A stretch of 64,000 bases of DNA from Sanguinoderma infundibulare (GCA_032821775.1 JAVLRN010000008.1:62001-126000), one strand, 5' to 3'. Positions 12,854 through 24,345 are shown, numbered from the stretch's first letter. Notes: generated by a model not told the origin, from the letters alone. Translations and numbers: made by a program.

Positions 12854-13370
12854 ATGCAGCTCCACCTCTCTGCGCTGGCCGCCGCACTCGTCGCGCTAGT
12901 CGCGACCACGCACGTATCAGCCGTCTTTACCGACTCGTGCCACAACCTTTCCGTTTCCGTCGATGGCTCGAACGTGCTGCAGGCGTCGTGCCTCAACAAG
13001 GCCGGCAAGGTCCAGAAGACGACGCTCGACATCAACAAGTGCGTCGTGAACTTCGACGGGAACCTGGCCTGTGCAGGCGTGTACGTCGTGATTTGTGTAA
13101 TCTGCTTTCGACATCCTTAGACTGATGCGTGCGACGATGGTGACAGCGACGGTACTTGCAACCCCACCACATCCGCATCTCCCACCGGTTATCGGACGCT
13201 CAGGCTCTAGTCCTCTGGCCGACACTCTCGTCCGAGTTTACGAACCTTGGTATGCGCTTTGCCAGCCGCAGAGTCCTTGTTCACTGATATAATGTCTCGA
13301 TATGTATTAGGGGCCTTCCTCGATAATCACAATGGCGAGCTGGCTTGCCAAGGCGGAAACAGAGGTTTTG
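12854..13370 (+). pseudogene. Decayed CVNH-domain lectin paralogue, CVNH-2
   Basis: The first half is well preserved: signal peptide MQLHLSALAAALVALV, then DSCHNLSVSVDG, LQASC, TTLDINKCVVN and GNLAC. With a donor after 13080 and an acceptor before 13147, exon 2 reads GYRTL and then hits TAG at 13208-13210, giving only about 96 residues. CVNH-1 continues there with LTCQC and the second CVNH repeat. The remains of the last exon are visible at about 13310-13365 (NHNGELAC), but its stop codon has become CAA. The promoter and leader look normal, so a truncated half-domain protein could still be made. I call it a pseudogene because the second repeat and terminal stop are both destroyed. Confidence 0.7.
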
Positions 13371-13450
13371 TTGGTGCAGAAGGGGACATCGAGTTTTTCT
13401 CGAGAGGTGCTCGGACAATAAACATAGCAGATAGCTTGGACAGTTACCTC

Positions 13451-14100
13451 CTTCGCGAACCTTACAAAATTGTCAGTCACCATGTCTATCTGCGCTGCTC
13501 CGGTCAGATTGGCCGTGGTTGAATGAGAATGTAGTGCAATATTTCCCGGTAAATCGGAGAGTGCTCCGGAGTAATTGGAACAGCGATACCTACGAATGTC
13601 AGTACTAGTGCTCGAACAAGTTTTCTATCCGACCTGAATAGCCCGACGTTTCTAGCCGCAATGGGCGTGCACAAGCACACTCTCCTCTTGTTGTGCTCCC
13701 AATTTAGGACGATGCCTCCAGGCGTCGTTTCAGAGGCGGACGTTCGACGTAAAATCGCAATTTTCGACTGCGTTTCATCTACAGAGTATTCTCAGACCCG
13801 CGCCGTCGTTCCTCTGATCCTAGAATTAGGCGTTGGCGATGAAAGCGTATCATGATGAGAAGCCGTGAGCTGGCGCATATCGAGACAAAAGCCCGAGCCC
13901 GAAAGAGCCTCAGGCCTGTGGAAAGACGACACGAGCCGGGCGGGTTGGCTCGTGGTTTCGTATCGTACTCTCCAAGAGACGTCGCTTCCCGCACAGTATG
14001 TATTTCAACGTCAAATATTACAAACATCAATTTCGGTCAGTGTCTCGACATCACAGTCCTTGTCGAGCGACCCGAGGCTGCCAAACGACTCGCATCGCGC
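13451..14100. other. Intergenic; 3' flank shared with SSP-A
   Basis: No gene is seen. The stretch around 14005-14030 (CGTCAAATATTACAAACATC) matches 1695-1725 beside SSP-A, showing that duplicated flank extends beyond the SSP stop codon. Confidence 0.45.
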
Positions 14101-14625
14101 TCAGCAGTTGTTGGAGCCGCACGCGCCCTGCCACACAAAGGTAGTACCGCGCTCGTCAGCTCAATATCCCACCCACTCGCCGACGCACACACTTACCGAG
14201 ATGAAGCGGTAGCTCTTGTCGCTCGGGTTCAGCTGGTGGCAGAACCCGGTCGCCTTGAAGTTGAAGCCCTCGTTCTGGCAGTCGCACCCGGCATCGGAGG
14301 TAATCACGAGGCAGAACTGGTTATCGTCGAACGGGCCAAGGCCCGTGTTCGGGATGTACACCGAGCCGCGGCCGCCCGAGCCGCTGAGACAGCCGGGGTT
14401 CTTGATGTTGACGCCTTCTCCGCCATTGACGGAGCAGTTCGCATCTGTGAGGGCATGTCGTCAGTCCAGGTCCACGCTTACACACGAAGTCGAAGACAGA
14501 GATAGAGGGGGGTATGGGGGATGGGGCTCACCGTCGAAGAAGTTGGCAAAGAAGTCGGCCTTGGCGGGCATGACGAGGCCGAGGGCGGCGACGAGGGCGA
14601 ACGCAGCAACACGAGTGGCGTACAT
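14101..14625 (-). CDS. Small secreted cysteine-rich protein, copy B (SSP-B)
   Basis: Exons 14625-14532, 14444-14197 and 14127-14101 join in frame to 122 residues, with exactly the exon lengths of SSP-A and SSP-C. The signal peptide is MYATRVAAFALVAALGLVMP followed by AKA. The mature chain has eight cysteines in the same order, with blocks CSVNGGEGV, YIPNTGLG, NQFCLVITSD, CDCQNEGF, NPSDKSYRFIS and an NNC end. It has no recognised domain. It is the minus-strand partner of SSP-C in an inverted duplication that also contains the upstream regions of both genes, so the two probably share regulation. It appears intact. Confidence 0.8.
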
Positions 14626-15493
14626 GGTGGTAATGCTCAGGTAGAGAGGTTCTCTGGCCTTGTCAGTCTGCACAATGCGGGTTAAAAGGTCTCCGAGATG
14701 AGGCTGAAACGCGCAAGTAGCCACCCGTCGGAGAGCGCAGGAGAAGCTCGGATGGATATGCTCATCGCAACATCGGTCACGGTGCGCTGCGGTCTGTAGG
14801 CTGAACCTGTCAAAAATATCAGAGGGTGGACAGTTAACGTCGCCGCGTGCACCCGGAGAGAAGTACCGCCAGCTTCGAACACTCTGAGTTCGGGTCTATA
14901 AGAGCGTCTGTCATCATAAATGAACACATTCGTACGTGTATATGTCGCGCTGGCATCGGAAATGGTGCTGTGCGTTGACAGCCCATCACATGGCGTTTGG
15001 AGGGGTTGGACTGCGTTCATCTCTGGAGAAGGTTCGTGTACCGTGACAGAGATGCAGTGGGAGGCCAGCGGGGTGCCATACTTAATACAGACAGCGCCGA
15101 AAACCACACCGATGGAGTCGGGCGCAGAGGCGTCTGCACTCCACCAGTGCCCGGTTCTTTGAGTTCAATCCATGCCCGCCCCACAAGCGAGACAGGCGGA
15201 GTACAGCCAAACCGCGACAATGCACATGTGTGACCGCATCCGCCCGTCATTTACGGACAAAGGACACACAGGTCGCATCGGAGCGTACGAACGCTCGCAA
15301 GGCCGCGCGAGAGCGCAGTTCGCGCAGCCCTGCAAGCGTTGCGTCAAAGGCATCGGTATTCAGAACATAGTCTCATGCATGGCGACTAAAACCAGTGCGA
15401 GCATCGGACTGACGCTGGACGGTTGTTCCATGCTACGTGGTCATGATTCGTAGTCGACGTTTGTGTAGCTTCTAGCGGGAACTCTACTCACCA
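14101..15493 (+). repeat. Left arm of the SSP-B/SSP-C inverted duplication
   Basis: The arm pairs with 17661-19181 in opposite orientation. Besides the genes, the arms share the non-coding landmark around 15170-15490, for example CGCATCGGAGCGTACGAACG, which appears reverse-complemented near 17870-17890. The outer end of the left arm, CTCTACTCACC, matches GGTGAGTAGAG at the start of the right arm. Confidence 0.65.
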
Positions 15494-17660
15494 CGATCGA
15501 AATCATTCCCGTCTTCCATGCCACAGAATGGGGTGATGATCTCATGCAGAGCTGCGCAACTATAAACTCACTCTGAGCGAAGCGGGTACATTAAAGGCCG
15601 ACATACTTAACTTAGAGCTGAATGGCCAGTGCAAAGCAGCACAAGTTGACAACCACGAGGCCTGTGCTTCTAGCGAAAAGCCTGCGGTGAAATCAATATT
15701 GATCAATACGATGCCATGACTGGCTGAGGAGCTCTGTCACATACGCTCACGTCATGAGGCTTGCAATGCCGATCAATGGGTCGGAGTGACATGCTCGGTG
15801 TCAGGAGGGCAACTGTCTGTCACCCCTCGTCATGCCTTGGGTACGTTACATACGATACGTGGTCAGTGCGTTAATTTTGACAGCCAGCGTCGTGGAGCAC
15901 GTACGCACAAGCGATCTGCGCAGTTGTCGTATCCTGACTCGGACAGCCTGAGGCCGTACCGCCGATGAGATGGTGATTGAAGAAGATCGTTATGTCGACA
16001 AGAGCGGCGCCAAGTCACCATGATTGAGATACAATGAGTACAAGGCTAGTGCTCGCTGAGCTCTGGCTTAGTCCAGACATAGCCCGCTCGACACAGATGG
16101 TTTAAGTGAAAGTTTGCGCTGGCCAGTTAGGGCGCGAATGTGGCGCCGGGGATTGCCGGTTGGGCGCTTGCGACGCTGCGTTGCTAGGAGTCGATGTCGC
16201 CGCTTGCTTCTGCACACGAACCTCGGAATCGGCTGTATTGCCCTCTGCTTATCTACTTTTATCGCTGGCTAGCTATGGACTTCTCGATACTTGAGCGAGA
16301 CTCAACCATCAATATCTCTGGGTAGATTTTCGTGGCCTTCCTCTCCCGGTCTTCAGGTCTTCAATGGCCTGATGATCTCGGAGATGCAGTCACTCGAAGC
16401 ATTCTTGGTGGGACGAAGGAGGCAAGCCCTCGTCGCGCTTGCGTTTTTGATTCTAGAAACGAGAGGGCCTGTGAGGATGGTATGTGGTCCTTCCGCTGAC
16501 ATGGTCACTCCGTCTCGAGGTCGGTTGCATTCCCTCTCTTTGATTCGTCGTGGGCTGATGTATATCCATCTTTCTGCAGTGGCCTCGCAGCGTACTATGG
16601 CGAGTTTAGACATGTCCGCTCTCGTCCTCTCCAGGCCTTGGTCAAGCAGAACGATCATGCCTCATGGCGGTACTACCGGTGCGTTCTTCACCTTTGGTTG
16701 CGTAAAACTAGGAGGTTCTGATCGCGACTTGCAATCCAGGCCCGGCGCGAAGTCGCTGAATGTTCTATGCACCAACTCTGTGGCACCTGTGTATTGTACT
16801 TCCATCGATGCTCCTTCGCCAATCTCGTACGGTCGTCTGTCAATGTCGGCACTGCCACTGCGCGGCGGCGCACGCACCACAATGTCAAATGAGACGTACT
16901 GCCTGTCGGGCGCCGTCTGTCGCATCGTGGCAGACCGTAGTCAGGAGTTCGGTTCCGAGCTATCATCAACAGTCCGGTGTCTTCCCCAACGTGACTCACT
17001 TGACCGCTCTGGCACCCCGGCCCTGCTCATCCAGCCCTCGTAGCCTCGCCCATCGTGCCGTTATCCCCGCGGCGCTCCGCTGACAACTCAAACACGGTAA
17101 TGCGCCAACGATCGATCTGGAACGATGCATTCTGCTAGCCACAATACGACCTGGTCACAGACGCGCCTCGACGCCGAGAACTAGCCACGGCGGGCGCTCG
17201 AATCAGGATGTTGCGGGGGATGCAATTCGGACTGCCCTGCGTCTGGACACGGACGACGTCGCCTGCACTGTAGCGCGCATGGGCTCACGGTCGAACTCGC
17301 CGTGTGGGGTGTCTTTGGAGTATGCTGGCCAGGCAGTACCGTACGAGGACATCGTTGGAGGAGAGCTATCGCTCCGGCTCAGTGGTCGGTCTTACCAGCC
17401 TTATGGCGTGAGTGTACGTGACACAGCTCCTCAGGCAATTGAGCGCACTTTATTGATCGATCATATTGATTTCAGCACCAGCTTTACGCTAGAAGCTCAG
17501 GCCTTCGTGGTCATGCCGCTTTGCGCGGGCCGTTCAGCTCCAAGTTTAGTACGTCAGCCTTGGAGTTCGGGGGTGTCCAATTCTCACATGTTACTACAGA
17601 GCTCCTTCAGGTTGTTCCAGGAACCACTGGGAACGAGATACAACCATATCCATTTTTGCA
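15494..17660. other. Loop of the SSP inverted duplication
   Basis: No supported gene. The middle (about 16130-17060) is a diverged copy of the module found upstream of the FMO genes and is listed separately. The remainder shows nothing I recognise. Confidence 0.45.
16130..17060 (+). repeat. Orphan copy of the FMO-upstream module
   Basis: It carries in order the landmarks of the modules at 34.2, 41.3 and 49.9 kb: GGGGATTGCCGGTTGGGCGCTT, then TCGAAGCATTCTTGGTGGGA, then TGGTATGTGGTCC, then GTCTTCCCCAACGTGACTCACTTGACCGC. It is diverged and has no FMO gene behind it. No coding capacity is evident. Confidence 0.5.
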
Positions 17661-18106
17661 GGTGAGTAGAGTTCGCGCTGGAACAAACGTCGACTATGAA
17701 TCATGATGACGGAGCATGGAACATCTGTCCGACGTCGGTCCGGCTCTCGCAGGGTTTTATGTTGTCCCGTACATGAGCCCATGTTCTGAATAAAAATGCT
17801 CTTGACGCGACGCTTCGTGAACGCTTGCAGAGCTTTGCGAGGGTTTTGCACGCTCTCACGCGGCCTTGCGAGCGTTCGTATGCTCCGATGCGACTTTGTC
17901 CGTGAGCGGCGAGCAGATGCGGTCCCGCATGTTCATGTGTCGCGGTTCGGCTATGGCATACTCCCTGTGTCTCGCCTGTGCGGCGGGCATGGATTGAGTT
18001 CAAAGACCTGGGCGCTGGTGGAGTGCAGATGTGCCGATGTGGCTTTCGGCGCTGCCTATGCTAATTTGGGAAACCGCGCCGCCGCCCCACTGCATGTCTG
18101 TACATG

Positions 18107-18402
18107 GACCTTCTCCAGACATGAATAGAGTTCAACGCTATTCTGATGATCTGTCAACGTGCATCACCACTTCCGACGGCAGCGGGACATAACCACGTCT
18201 TGCGAGACTGTGGGATGTTCATCTATGGCGACCGACCTTCTCCAGACATGAATACAGTTCAACGCTATCCTGATGGTCTGCCAACGTGCATCACCACTTC
18301 CGACGGCAGCGGGACATAACCGCGTCTTGCGAGACTAATATGTTCATTTAAGGCGACCAACCCTCTTCAGACATGAATACAGTTCAACGCTATTCTGCTG
18401 GC
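18107..18402 (+). repeat. Tandem repeat, unit about 126 bp, 2.3 copies
   Basis: The motif ACATGAATA.AGTTCAACGC starts at 18119, 18246 and 18371 (spacings 127 and 125). It is followed by the same downstream sequence including CATCACCACTTCCGACGGCA and TCTTGCGAGACT. It lies about 260 bp upstream of SSP-C, so it may affect that promoter. Confidence 0.85.
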
Positions 18403-18659
18403 GACAGTTCTCTTCGGGTGCGCGCCGCGGCGTTGACCGTTCAACCTCTGACGGTCTTGGTAGTTCCAGCCTGCAGGCGGCGGCGCACGGTGGCCAATGT
18501 AGTTTGCGACGAGCGCGTGAATCCGAGCTTCCCCTGCGCTCCCCTCAGGCGGATGGCTAATTCAAGAATACGTGCACATACGCGCTTCAGCTTCGTCTTT
18601 TAAGCCGCTTTGTGCCACCCGACAAGGACAGAGAACCTCTCTACCTCAGCATTACTACC

Positions 18660-19181
18660 ATGTACTCCACCCGCGTTGCTGCATTCGCCATCGTCGCCGT
18701 CCTCGGCCTCGTCATGCCCGCCAAGGCCGACTTCTTCACCAACTTCTTCGACGGTGAGCTCCTCCATACCTTTCTTCGAATCCATGCGCTAGACTCGGAA
18801 TGCTGACAACTTGCCTGCCTTGCAGACGACAACTGCTCCGTCAACGGCGGCATCGGCGTCAGCCTCAAGAACCCCGGCTGCCTCGCCGAGGGCGGCCGCA
18901 GGTCCGTGTACATCCCGAACACGGGACTTGGCCCGTTCCCCGACAACCAGTTCTGTCTGGTCATCACGTCGGACAGCGGCGAGTGCAACTGCCAGCACGA
19001 GGGCTTCAACTTCAAGGCGACCGGGTTCTGCCACCAGCTGAACCCGAGCGACCAGAGCTACCGCTTCATCTCCGTCAGTACCTTTTATTTTCAGAGATCA
19101 GGCAACTGGAATGAGAGCGCAGCTGACCCGACCGGTACTGTCTTTGCGTGACAGGGTGCGTGCGGCCACAACAACTGCTGA
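18660..19181 (+). CDS. Small secreted cysteine-rich protein, copy C (SSP-C)
   Basis: Exons 18660-18753, 18826-19073 and 19155-19181 join in frame to 122 residues. The signal peptide is MYSTRVAAFAIVAVLGLVMP followed by AKA. The mature chain has eight cysteines placed as in SSP-A and SSP-B, with blocks CSVNGGIGV, YIPNTGLG, NQFCLVITSDSG, CNCQHEGF, NPSDQSYRFIS and an NNC end. Conservation of eight cysteines, exon lengths and intron phases in three diverged copies shows a real, selected family. No known domain is recognised; a role outside the cell is inferred only from the leader. It is transcribed away from SSP-B. Confidence 0.82.
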
Positions 19182-19925
19182 GCGCGATGCTCGCGGGTCA
19201 GCAGTGGATCGGAGAAGGAGTGTGATCTCGAGACTCACATCGACTGGGGTTGGCATTTGTGATACCTAGCGTTGAAAATCTATATTGTGCACGAAGCGAA
19301 GCCGTTTGGAGACACGGTGCGAATGGAAGGGATGTGCCGACCCGCCTGCCTAGTAGTGAGTCGTTCCACCACTGCTTGACGCAGCTCTGTCATGCGTGCG
19401 GGAGCACTACGGGCAGACGAGCAATGCGAGATCTCCCTTCAATAGCAGATGACCCTCGCTGCCGGTTGACAGTAGGTATGGTCGCAATCAGGAGAGCTCA
19501 TCATGCACTATTAATCGTGCCGTTTGGTCCCCGTACGTCTGGCCGCTTTCAAGAATGAAGCTGACATATCTGTGACTATTACAACGTATATTCTAGTTTA
19601 CTCACATATCCACGTCTCTCGTGACCTCTTCGTTTGCGGGATCATTTCGCGGTGTTCGATTCCTTTCCACCTAATACAGGGTGCTCTACGGCTGTACGGG
19701 TCAGAAGCATTTGTGCGCGACTTGGAACGGCATTAGTATTAGAATTGCTTCCGCCTCACGTTGACGGAGGTCGTTTAACCTAGAAGCACAACCGCCCAAT
19801 CCCGATCCTTGTTTGCACTTTCCCACAACAATGCTACGAGCCACTCATACACTTTGTCCTGAAGCGAAGACTAGCTGGTGAAAAAAAATGCTGCATCGAG
19901 TCATGGCACAACTGGGATGTGGGCG
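19182..19925. other. Intergenic, no supported gene
   Basis: No frame with recognisable content. Confidence 0.45.
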
Positions 19926-20803
19926 ATATACTGGGTAATAATTAAAAATTTGGCCATGCAACGACAAGTGGGGGTCTACCACAGGGTTTTGCTGCCAAGT
20001 TGGCCCATATGAGCTGAAACCACGCACTGTTTTTCGACACCTAGACTGCAGAGAGAGCGTGATTGAAGCAAGTCCTCGGAGGGAACGCGCTGAACGACAT
20101 GTGGAGGCGTCGTCAAGAAATCGACAAGTGTCACCTGTGACTGATGTGACAGGTGACATGGAGGATAGTGAAGGCAACAAGTATGATCGAACCACCAAGT
20201 TCTTTCCTCGATCTCATTTGGTGACAAGTAGAGTGTGGTATTACTACGTACCCTGCTCATAGATACGTACGTCTTGATGCGGGCCGTACTTGGACTTGAC
20301 GCCAGCGCCTACCTTCAAACCAGTTTCGTGCCCTGTACGAGTTAGTCTGTCGCCGCGGCGTCACATACGGTATACTGGTATCCCCTTCCATATTAATTCC
20401 TCGGACTCTCTTACACCTAGAAAATCATCTCAGCTAGTGGTCTCGCTGCTGTCTGTCCCCTGCATTCAATAACAATCCGACTTGTACTTCCCTGCCATCT
20501 CTGCCTGACACCCGGCACCACCGCACACCCCTTCTTATCTTGAACTGATCGTACTTGTCACAAAAACGGACCACACCACTTACTTGTTGAGAACATCATG
20601 CTGATACACTTGTCACTATTAGAACCATACAATTACTTGTCGATCAGCCGCTGTCTGACTTGCTGCAAGAAAGCGCGAGGCAGTAACTTGTTGCAATTGC
20701 CTCGTGTTCATGTACTTGTCGAGGTATGGTGACAATAGGCGAACTTGTCGCAAACACTTCTGATTGGTACACTTGTCGAGGCCTGATTTTTTACCCAGTA
20801 TAT
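19926..20803. mobile_element. MITE-like element with 13-bp terminal inverted repeats
   Basis: ATATACTGGGTAA at 19926-19938 is exactly inverted at 20791-20803. Similarity continues inward (AAAATTTGGCC...CGACAAGT against AAAATCAGGCC..CGACAAGT). The interior has no coding frame. The motif GACAAGT occurs at about 19966, 20125 and 20224 near the left end. Its complement ACTTGTC or ACTTGTT occurs about nine times between 20550 and 20780 near the right end. Inverted subterminal copies of a short motif are typical of transposase-binding sites in DNA transposons. I see no clear target-site duplication; a TA duplication is possible because the repeats begin with TATA. Confidence 0.5.
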
Positions 20804-20805
20804 GT

Positions 20806-20888
20806 GCCATACTGGGAATCGAACCCGGGTCCTCGCACATTGACAAGTTTAGCTACGCACATCATACGACTGGACCATGGAGCCCGTT
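20806..20888 (-). other. tRNA-like sequence (degenerate)
   Basis: On the minus strand there is an A-box-like TGGTCCAGTCG and a perfect B-box GGTTCGATTCC with a 3' end CCCAGTATGGCAC. The acceptor and anticodon stems do not close, so it is a tRNA pseudogene or tRNA-derived repeat and not a functional tRNA. It lies directly against the right end of the MITE-like element. Confidence 0.4.
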
Positions 20889-21049
20889 ACCGCACGGCCA
20901 CATATTAGTGCAGATAGTCCAGGTGAGCGGAAGTTGGTCGCTTACCGTCTTCCTCATCCGCCTCCTCCAGTACATTATCCATCACACCGGTTCCCCTGCT
21001 GACCTAGGCTCCAACCAAAGTATTCTGCTTTCCCGTCTAGTCCACTATT

Positions 21050-21680
21050 GGCGTGTGTGGGTGAGTTACGCCCGGTGTGTCTGTCATCTCAGATTTTGTG
21101 GAACTCGACTCGAAAATGTCTTGGCAGATATTTCCGAATCGAGCTCCACAATCCTACGGTCGCGGCCACGCAGGCTTCTGAGCACCATATCCAGGTTCGA
21201 TGCATGAAAACTATATGCCACCCCTTCACCAATCTCGCATGGTCCGCTCGGGGGTGCCACAGCCACCCGTCGAGTCGTCCGAGTCTGTCGCAGGAGGGAG
21301 TTTGCGCAGTCGGTCGTATCGCGGCAGATCGTAGCCTTGCCTTCAGTGCGGAGGGTATCACTAACACTAACAGTGTGGCGTCTTCCGCATCACCTGTCAG
21401 TGCAGACGCGAACTCACTGGACCGCGCTGGCACAAACTTCCTCTCGCTGTCTCAGCACCCATCATGTCTCGCTCCAAACGCACATCGTCGCGGTGTCCTC
21501 GGTAAAACCAAGGCAATGCGTCTAACTCACGCCGGAGCGCGAGAGACACACGTTTCTTACACCGCCCAACGACTTGGACTTCGGCTTCGGTCTCCGCGCG
21601 GCATCCGTGGAGCATTCCCCGTCTGGTGCGCTTCCCCATACGGAACTCAGCGAGCTCTGGGCCGCACGCCGTTCAACGTC
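21050..21680 (+). repeat. Orphan copy of the 3' part of the FMO-upstream module
   Basis: It contains CATCTCAGATTTTGTGGAACTCGA, GATGCATGAAA, then CTCACTGGACCGCGCTGGC, in the same order as the modules at about 35.25-35.47 and 42.35-42.55 kb. It lies upstream of membrane-protein copy A. Confidence 0.5.
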
Positions 21681-23767
21681 CGGTAACAGACACACGTGAA
21701 AGAGGTGAGCCAGGCGTTGCGCGCCCGAAACCTGCGATACCACAAGTGGCAGCGGATGCGATCCTGTAGCCACTGGCCAACGAAGGAGCACATGCTCGTA
21801 CGCTGCGTGGTGCTGAAAGATTGCGAGCACGCGATGAGTCGATATTGTTGGCGAGCTCGCGATGTGGGACAAGCACGGAGGGTACCTCGGGTCCTGCGAC
21901 ACCTCGGAGCCCGTGGGAGATGGTGCTGTACATACTGGTAAGTTCGCGCCTTGTCCCGATTAATTGCCCTACCGGGCTGAATCCGGGCCCTAGTGACTGT
22001 CGCAGTGCAGGCAGGGCGTCAGAGGGTCATGACCCTGTCCTGGGGCGAGATGGTGGCGATTGTAGTGCCAAGCGACTGAGGTCAGTCTACGAATGACAGG
22101 ATGCCCGTCTGATAGCTGAGAACGCATCTGTGGCACATCAGAGTTTCCGTGGCGCAGAAGCGACACTAAGCGACACTTTGACTGTCTTCGAGAGACCACA
22201 TTGTACTTAACTGGCCCCTTGGGGTCCGATAGGAAGGGCCCAAACTGCCTCGCGCTTCCTCCAACCAATGTCCGTCTCACTCAACGCATCCTCTTTCCAG
22301 GGGCCGGAGTCATCATTCACAATCCCGTACAACACCCTGGGCGGGGTTTCGACAGAGCTGCACGATGTCCTCAGCCTGGGAATGGGACGGACGAGACTTC
22401 AAATGGTGGCGTCATTGGTGTCGACAGTATTTCTAGGTGAGTGCCTCCCTCATCGCGTTTTTCTCGATGTGATCTCATCCTTGTCTGCAGGCATATACAC
22501 TATTTGCGCAGCATATGCTTCGAAAATATTGCTGTACGTCGCGTAGTCTGAGAATTATCACATGCTCACGATTCTTTGTAGTCGCAAGGGCCCAATGGGG
22601 AGAAAGCTCCTCTGTGTCACTGCAGCTATGTATATCGCGACTTTCGCACACTGGGTTTCATTATTTGTCATTCAGTTCAAGATGTTCGACAACCTTCGGG
22701 CCGATCTGTCAAGCACGTACTCTTTGATCCCTCCGTCAGACTGCTTTTCCGTGCCAACAACAGCCGAAATACCCCTCCACTGCACCGTTATCCCCGCCGC
22801 TTCCGGAGCATCTCCGAAGGATGCATGGGTTTTGACACAAGACTGTGTCGGCTCAGTGACATTAACACTCAATGTATGTTTATGGATTTCGTTCATGGCC
22901 GAAGAGACCCTGATCATCCCCTCATTCTTAACTGTGCAGACCATCTTGGGGGACGCAATCGTTTGGTGGAGAGTATGGGTGTTGTGGAGCAAAAACCGGC
23001 TGCTTCTCGTGTTCGGTTGCCTCGTCTCGCTTGCTGCTTTAGGTCAGTAGTCGTTCATATGATAAGTGCCTCGCATGCTCATTGTGATAACCAGCATGTG
23101 GCGGATTGAGCTGCGTACCCGTGTGTGCTACACCCACGCTGTCCGACCTTTTCGACAACATTCGTCCACAAACAACTACACCAGGGCCGTTCACAATCTT
23201 TGGAGGGGGGATATTCGGCATGTCTGGCTTCGCCTTCTCGTTGGCTTCAAATATCATCACAACAGTACTTGTTGGCTACAAGGCATGGTGAGTGTTGAAA
23301 AAATGTCTTGTGTTCCCGGATCGCTAACACTATACAGGCATCACGGGCAGAATGTACAAGGAAACTTCGCCCGAGTACCAGGGGTTCGTCGAGTACAGCG
23401 TATCTTAACGCTGCTGGTTGAATCCGGTGCAGCGTACTGTCTCCTCTTGGTAATGTACCGCATGCTGTATATCATTGAAGTGCAACTGAAGGTCCGAAAT
23501 ATATATACCAGATATTGATTATCCTCGGTACACTATGGTCCTTGGCAAAGCCGCCCCCCCGAGCATTGGAGGCTGTCATGCCATCTAATGGTCTACAGTC
23601 TGTCACAGCAGCCTTTCTCGTCGCATTAATCGTAAGACCCCACTTCGAAGTCCAGCGCAGAACCTCGTACTGATCTCCTCATACTATAGGGCTTGTACCC
23701 GATGCTCATAATCATCCTCGTCGCCCTTGACAGGTCCGAGATCGAGAGGCGGTCCGAGATCGAGAGG

Positions 23768-23776
23768 CAGTCCATG
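23768..23776 (+). repeat. Target-site duplication, left copy
   Basis: CAGTCCATG, repeated at 26233-26241 on the far side of the insertion. It is present once in the empty paralogous site (minus strand near 31640). Confidence 0.9.
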
Positions 23777-23921
23777 AGCAGCTTCAGTCACTCGGAAGCA
23801 TCCCACACGGTGCTCATCCAACCGTGGGATGCATCCGTAGCGTTACAGATGCATCCGTGCACATTACGGATGCATTCTGTGATAGCCGCCCATCCACAGC
23901 CAAATGTCTGAACAAAAGCAC

Positions 23922-23996
23922 TCACCGGGATTTGAACCGCTGACCTCCAGCAACCCAGTAAGCACATGAGCCAATTTGACCACTGAACTAACATGC
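23922..23996 (-). other. tRNA-like sequence in left arm
   Basis: Minus strand: A-box TTAGTTCAGTGG and B-box GGTTCAAATCC (complement at 23928-23938) about 40 nt apart, matching the pol III internal promoter consensus. The stems do not form a normal cloverleaf. It is mirrored in the right arm. Confidence 0.55.
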
Positions 23997-24306
23997 CTTT
24001 TCCACTTATTTTAAGTAATCAATCTATATAGTGAAAGTCAGCCGCCCAACCCTTCGGCCATGTTCCTTCCCAATAGGGAAGGTCCCTATTAAGCATATGT
24101 TCTTGGAGCTGTTCTGAGGTCAATACTAATCCGATTTTGTTCGTTTTAGGCTTGTTTTGTTCGTGCTTTTAAGGTAGTTTCAACGCGTCCAACAGTATAT
24201 TATTAGGTGAGCTATTGACTGCTCTATCAGGCATACAATGGTCGCCTCAAGCAGGTAAAGAATGATGTATATCTCTATCGATTCTCCACGTATCTATTCG
24301 TGCAAT

Positions 24307-24345
24307 GGCTCGTTGGAACCGCGTTACGAACGCGGTTCCAACGAG
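24307..24345. repeat. Small perfect hairpin within the arm (mirrored near 25461-25499)
   Basis: GCTCGTTGGAACCGCGTT pairs with AACGCGGTTCCAACGAGC around a 3-nt loop. The same hairpin occurs in the opposite arm because of the palindrome. Confidence 0.8.

Larger units (their letters stand above)
11840..13450 (+). repeat. Tandem duplication unit 2 (CVNH locus)
   Basis: Second, diverged copy of the block at 8270-10110 in the same orientation. It covers the upstream region, TATA box, lectin gene and the sequence following the last exon. Boundaries are approximate because similarity fades. Confidence 0.6.
17661..19181 (-). repeat. Right arm of the SSP-B/SSP-C inverted duplication
   Basis: Reverse-complement counterpart of 14101-15493, diverged. 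It is longer because it contains a tandem repeat (18107-18402) absent from the left arm. Confidence 0.65.

Noticed and set aside
20806..20888. Functional tRNA gene on the minus strand
   Set aside because: A good B-box is present, but acceptor and anticodon stems do not pair; kept only as tRNA-like.
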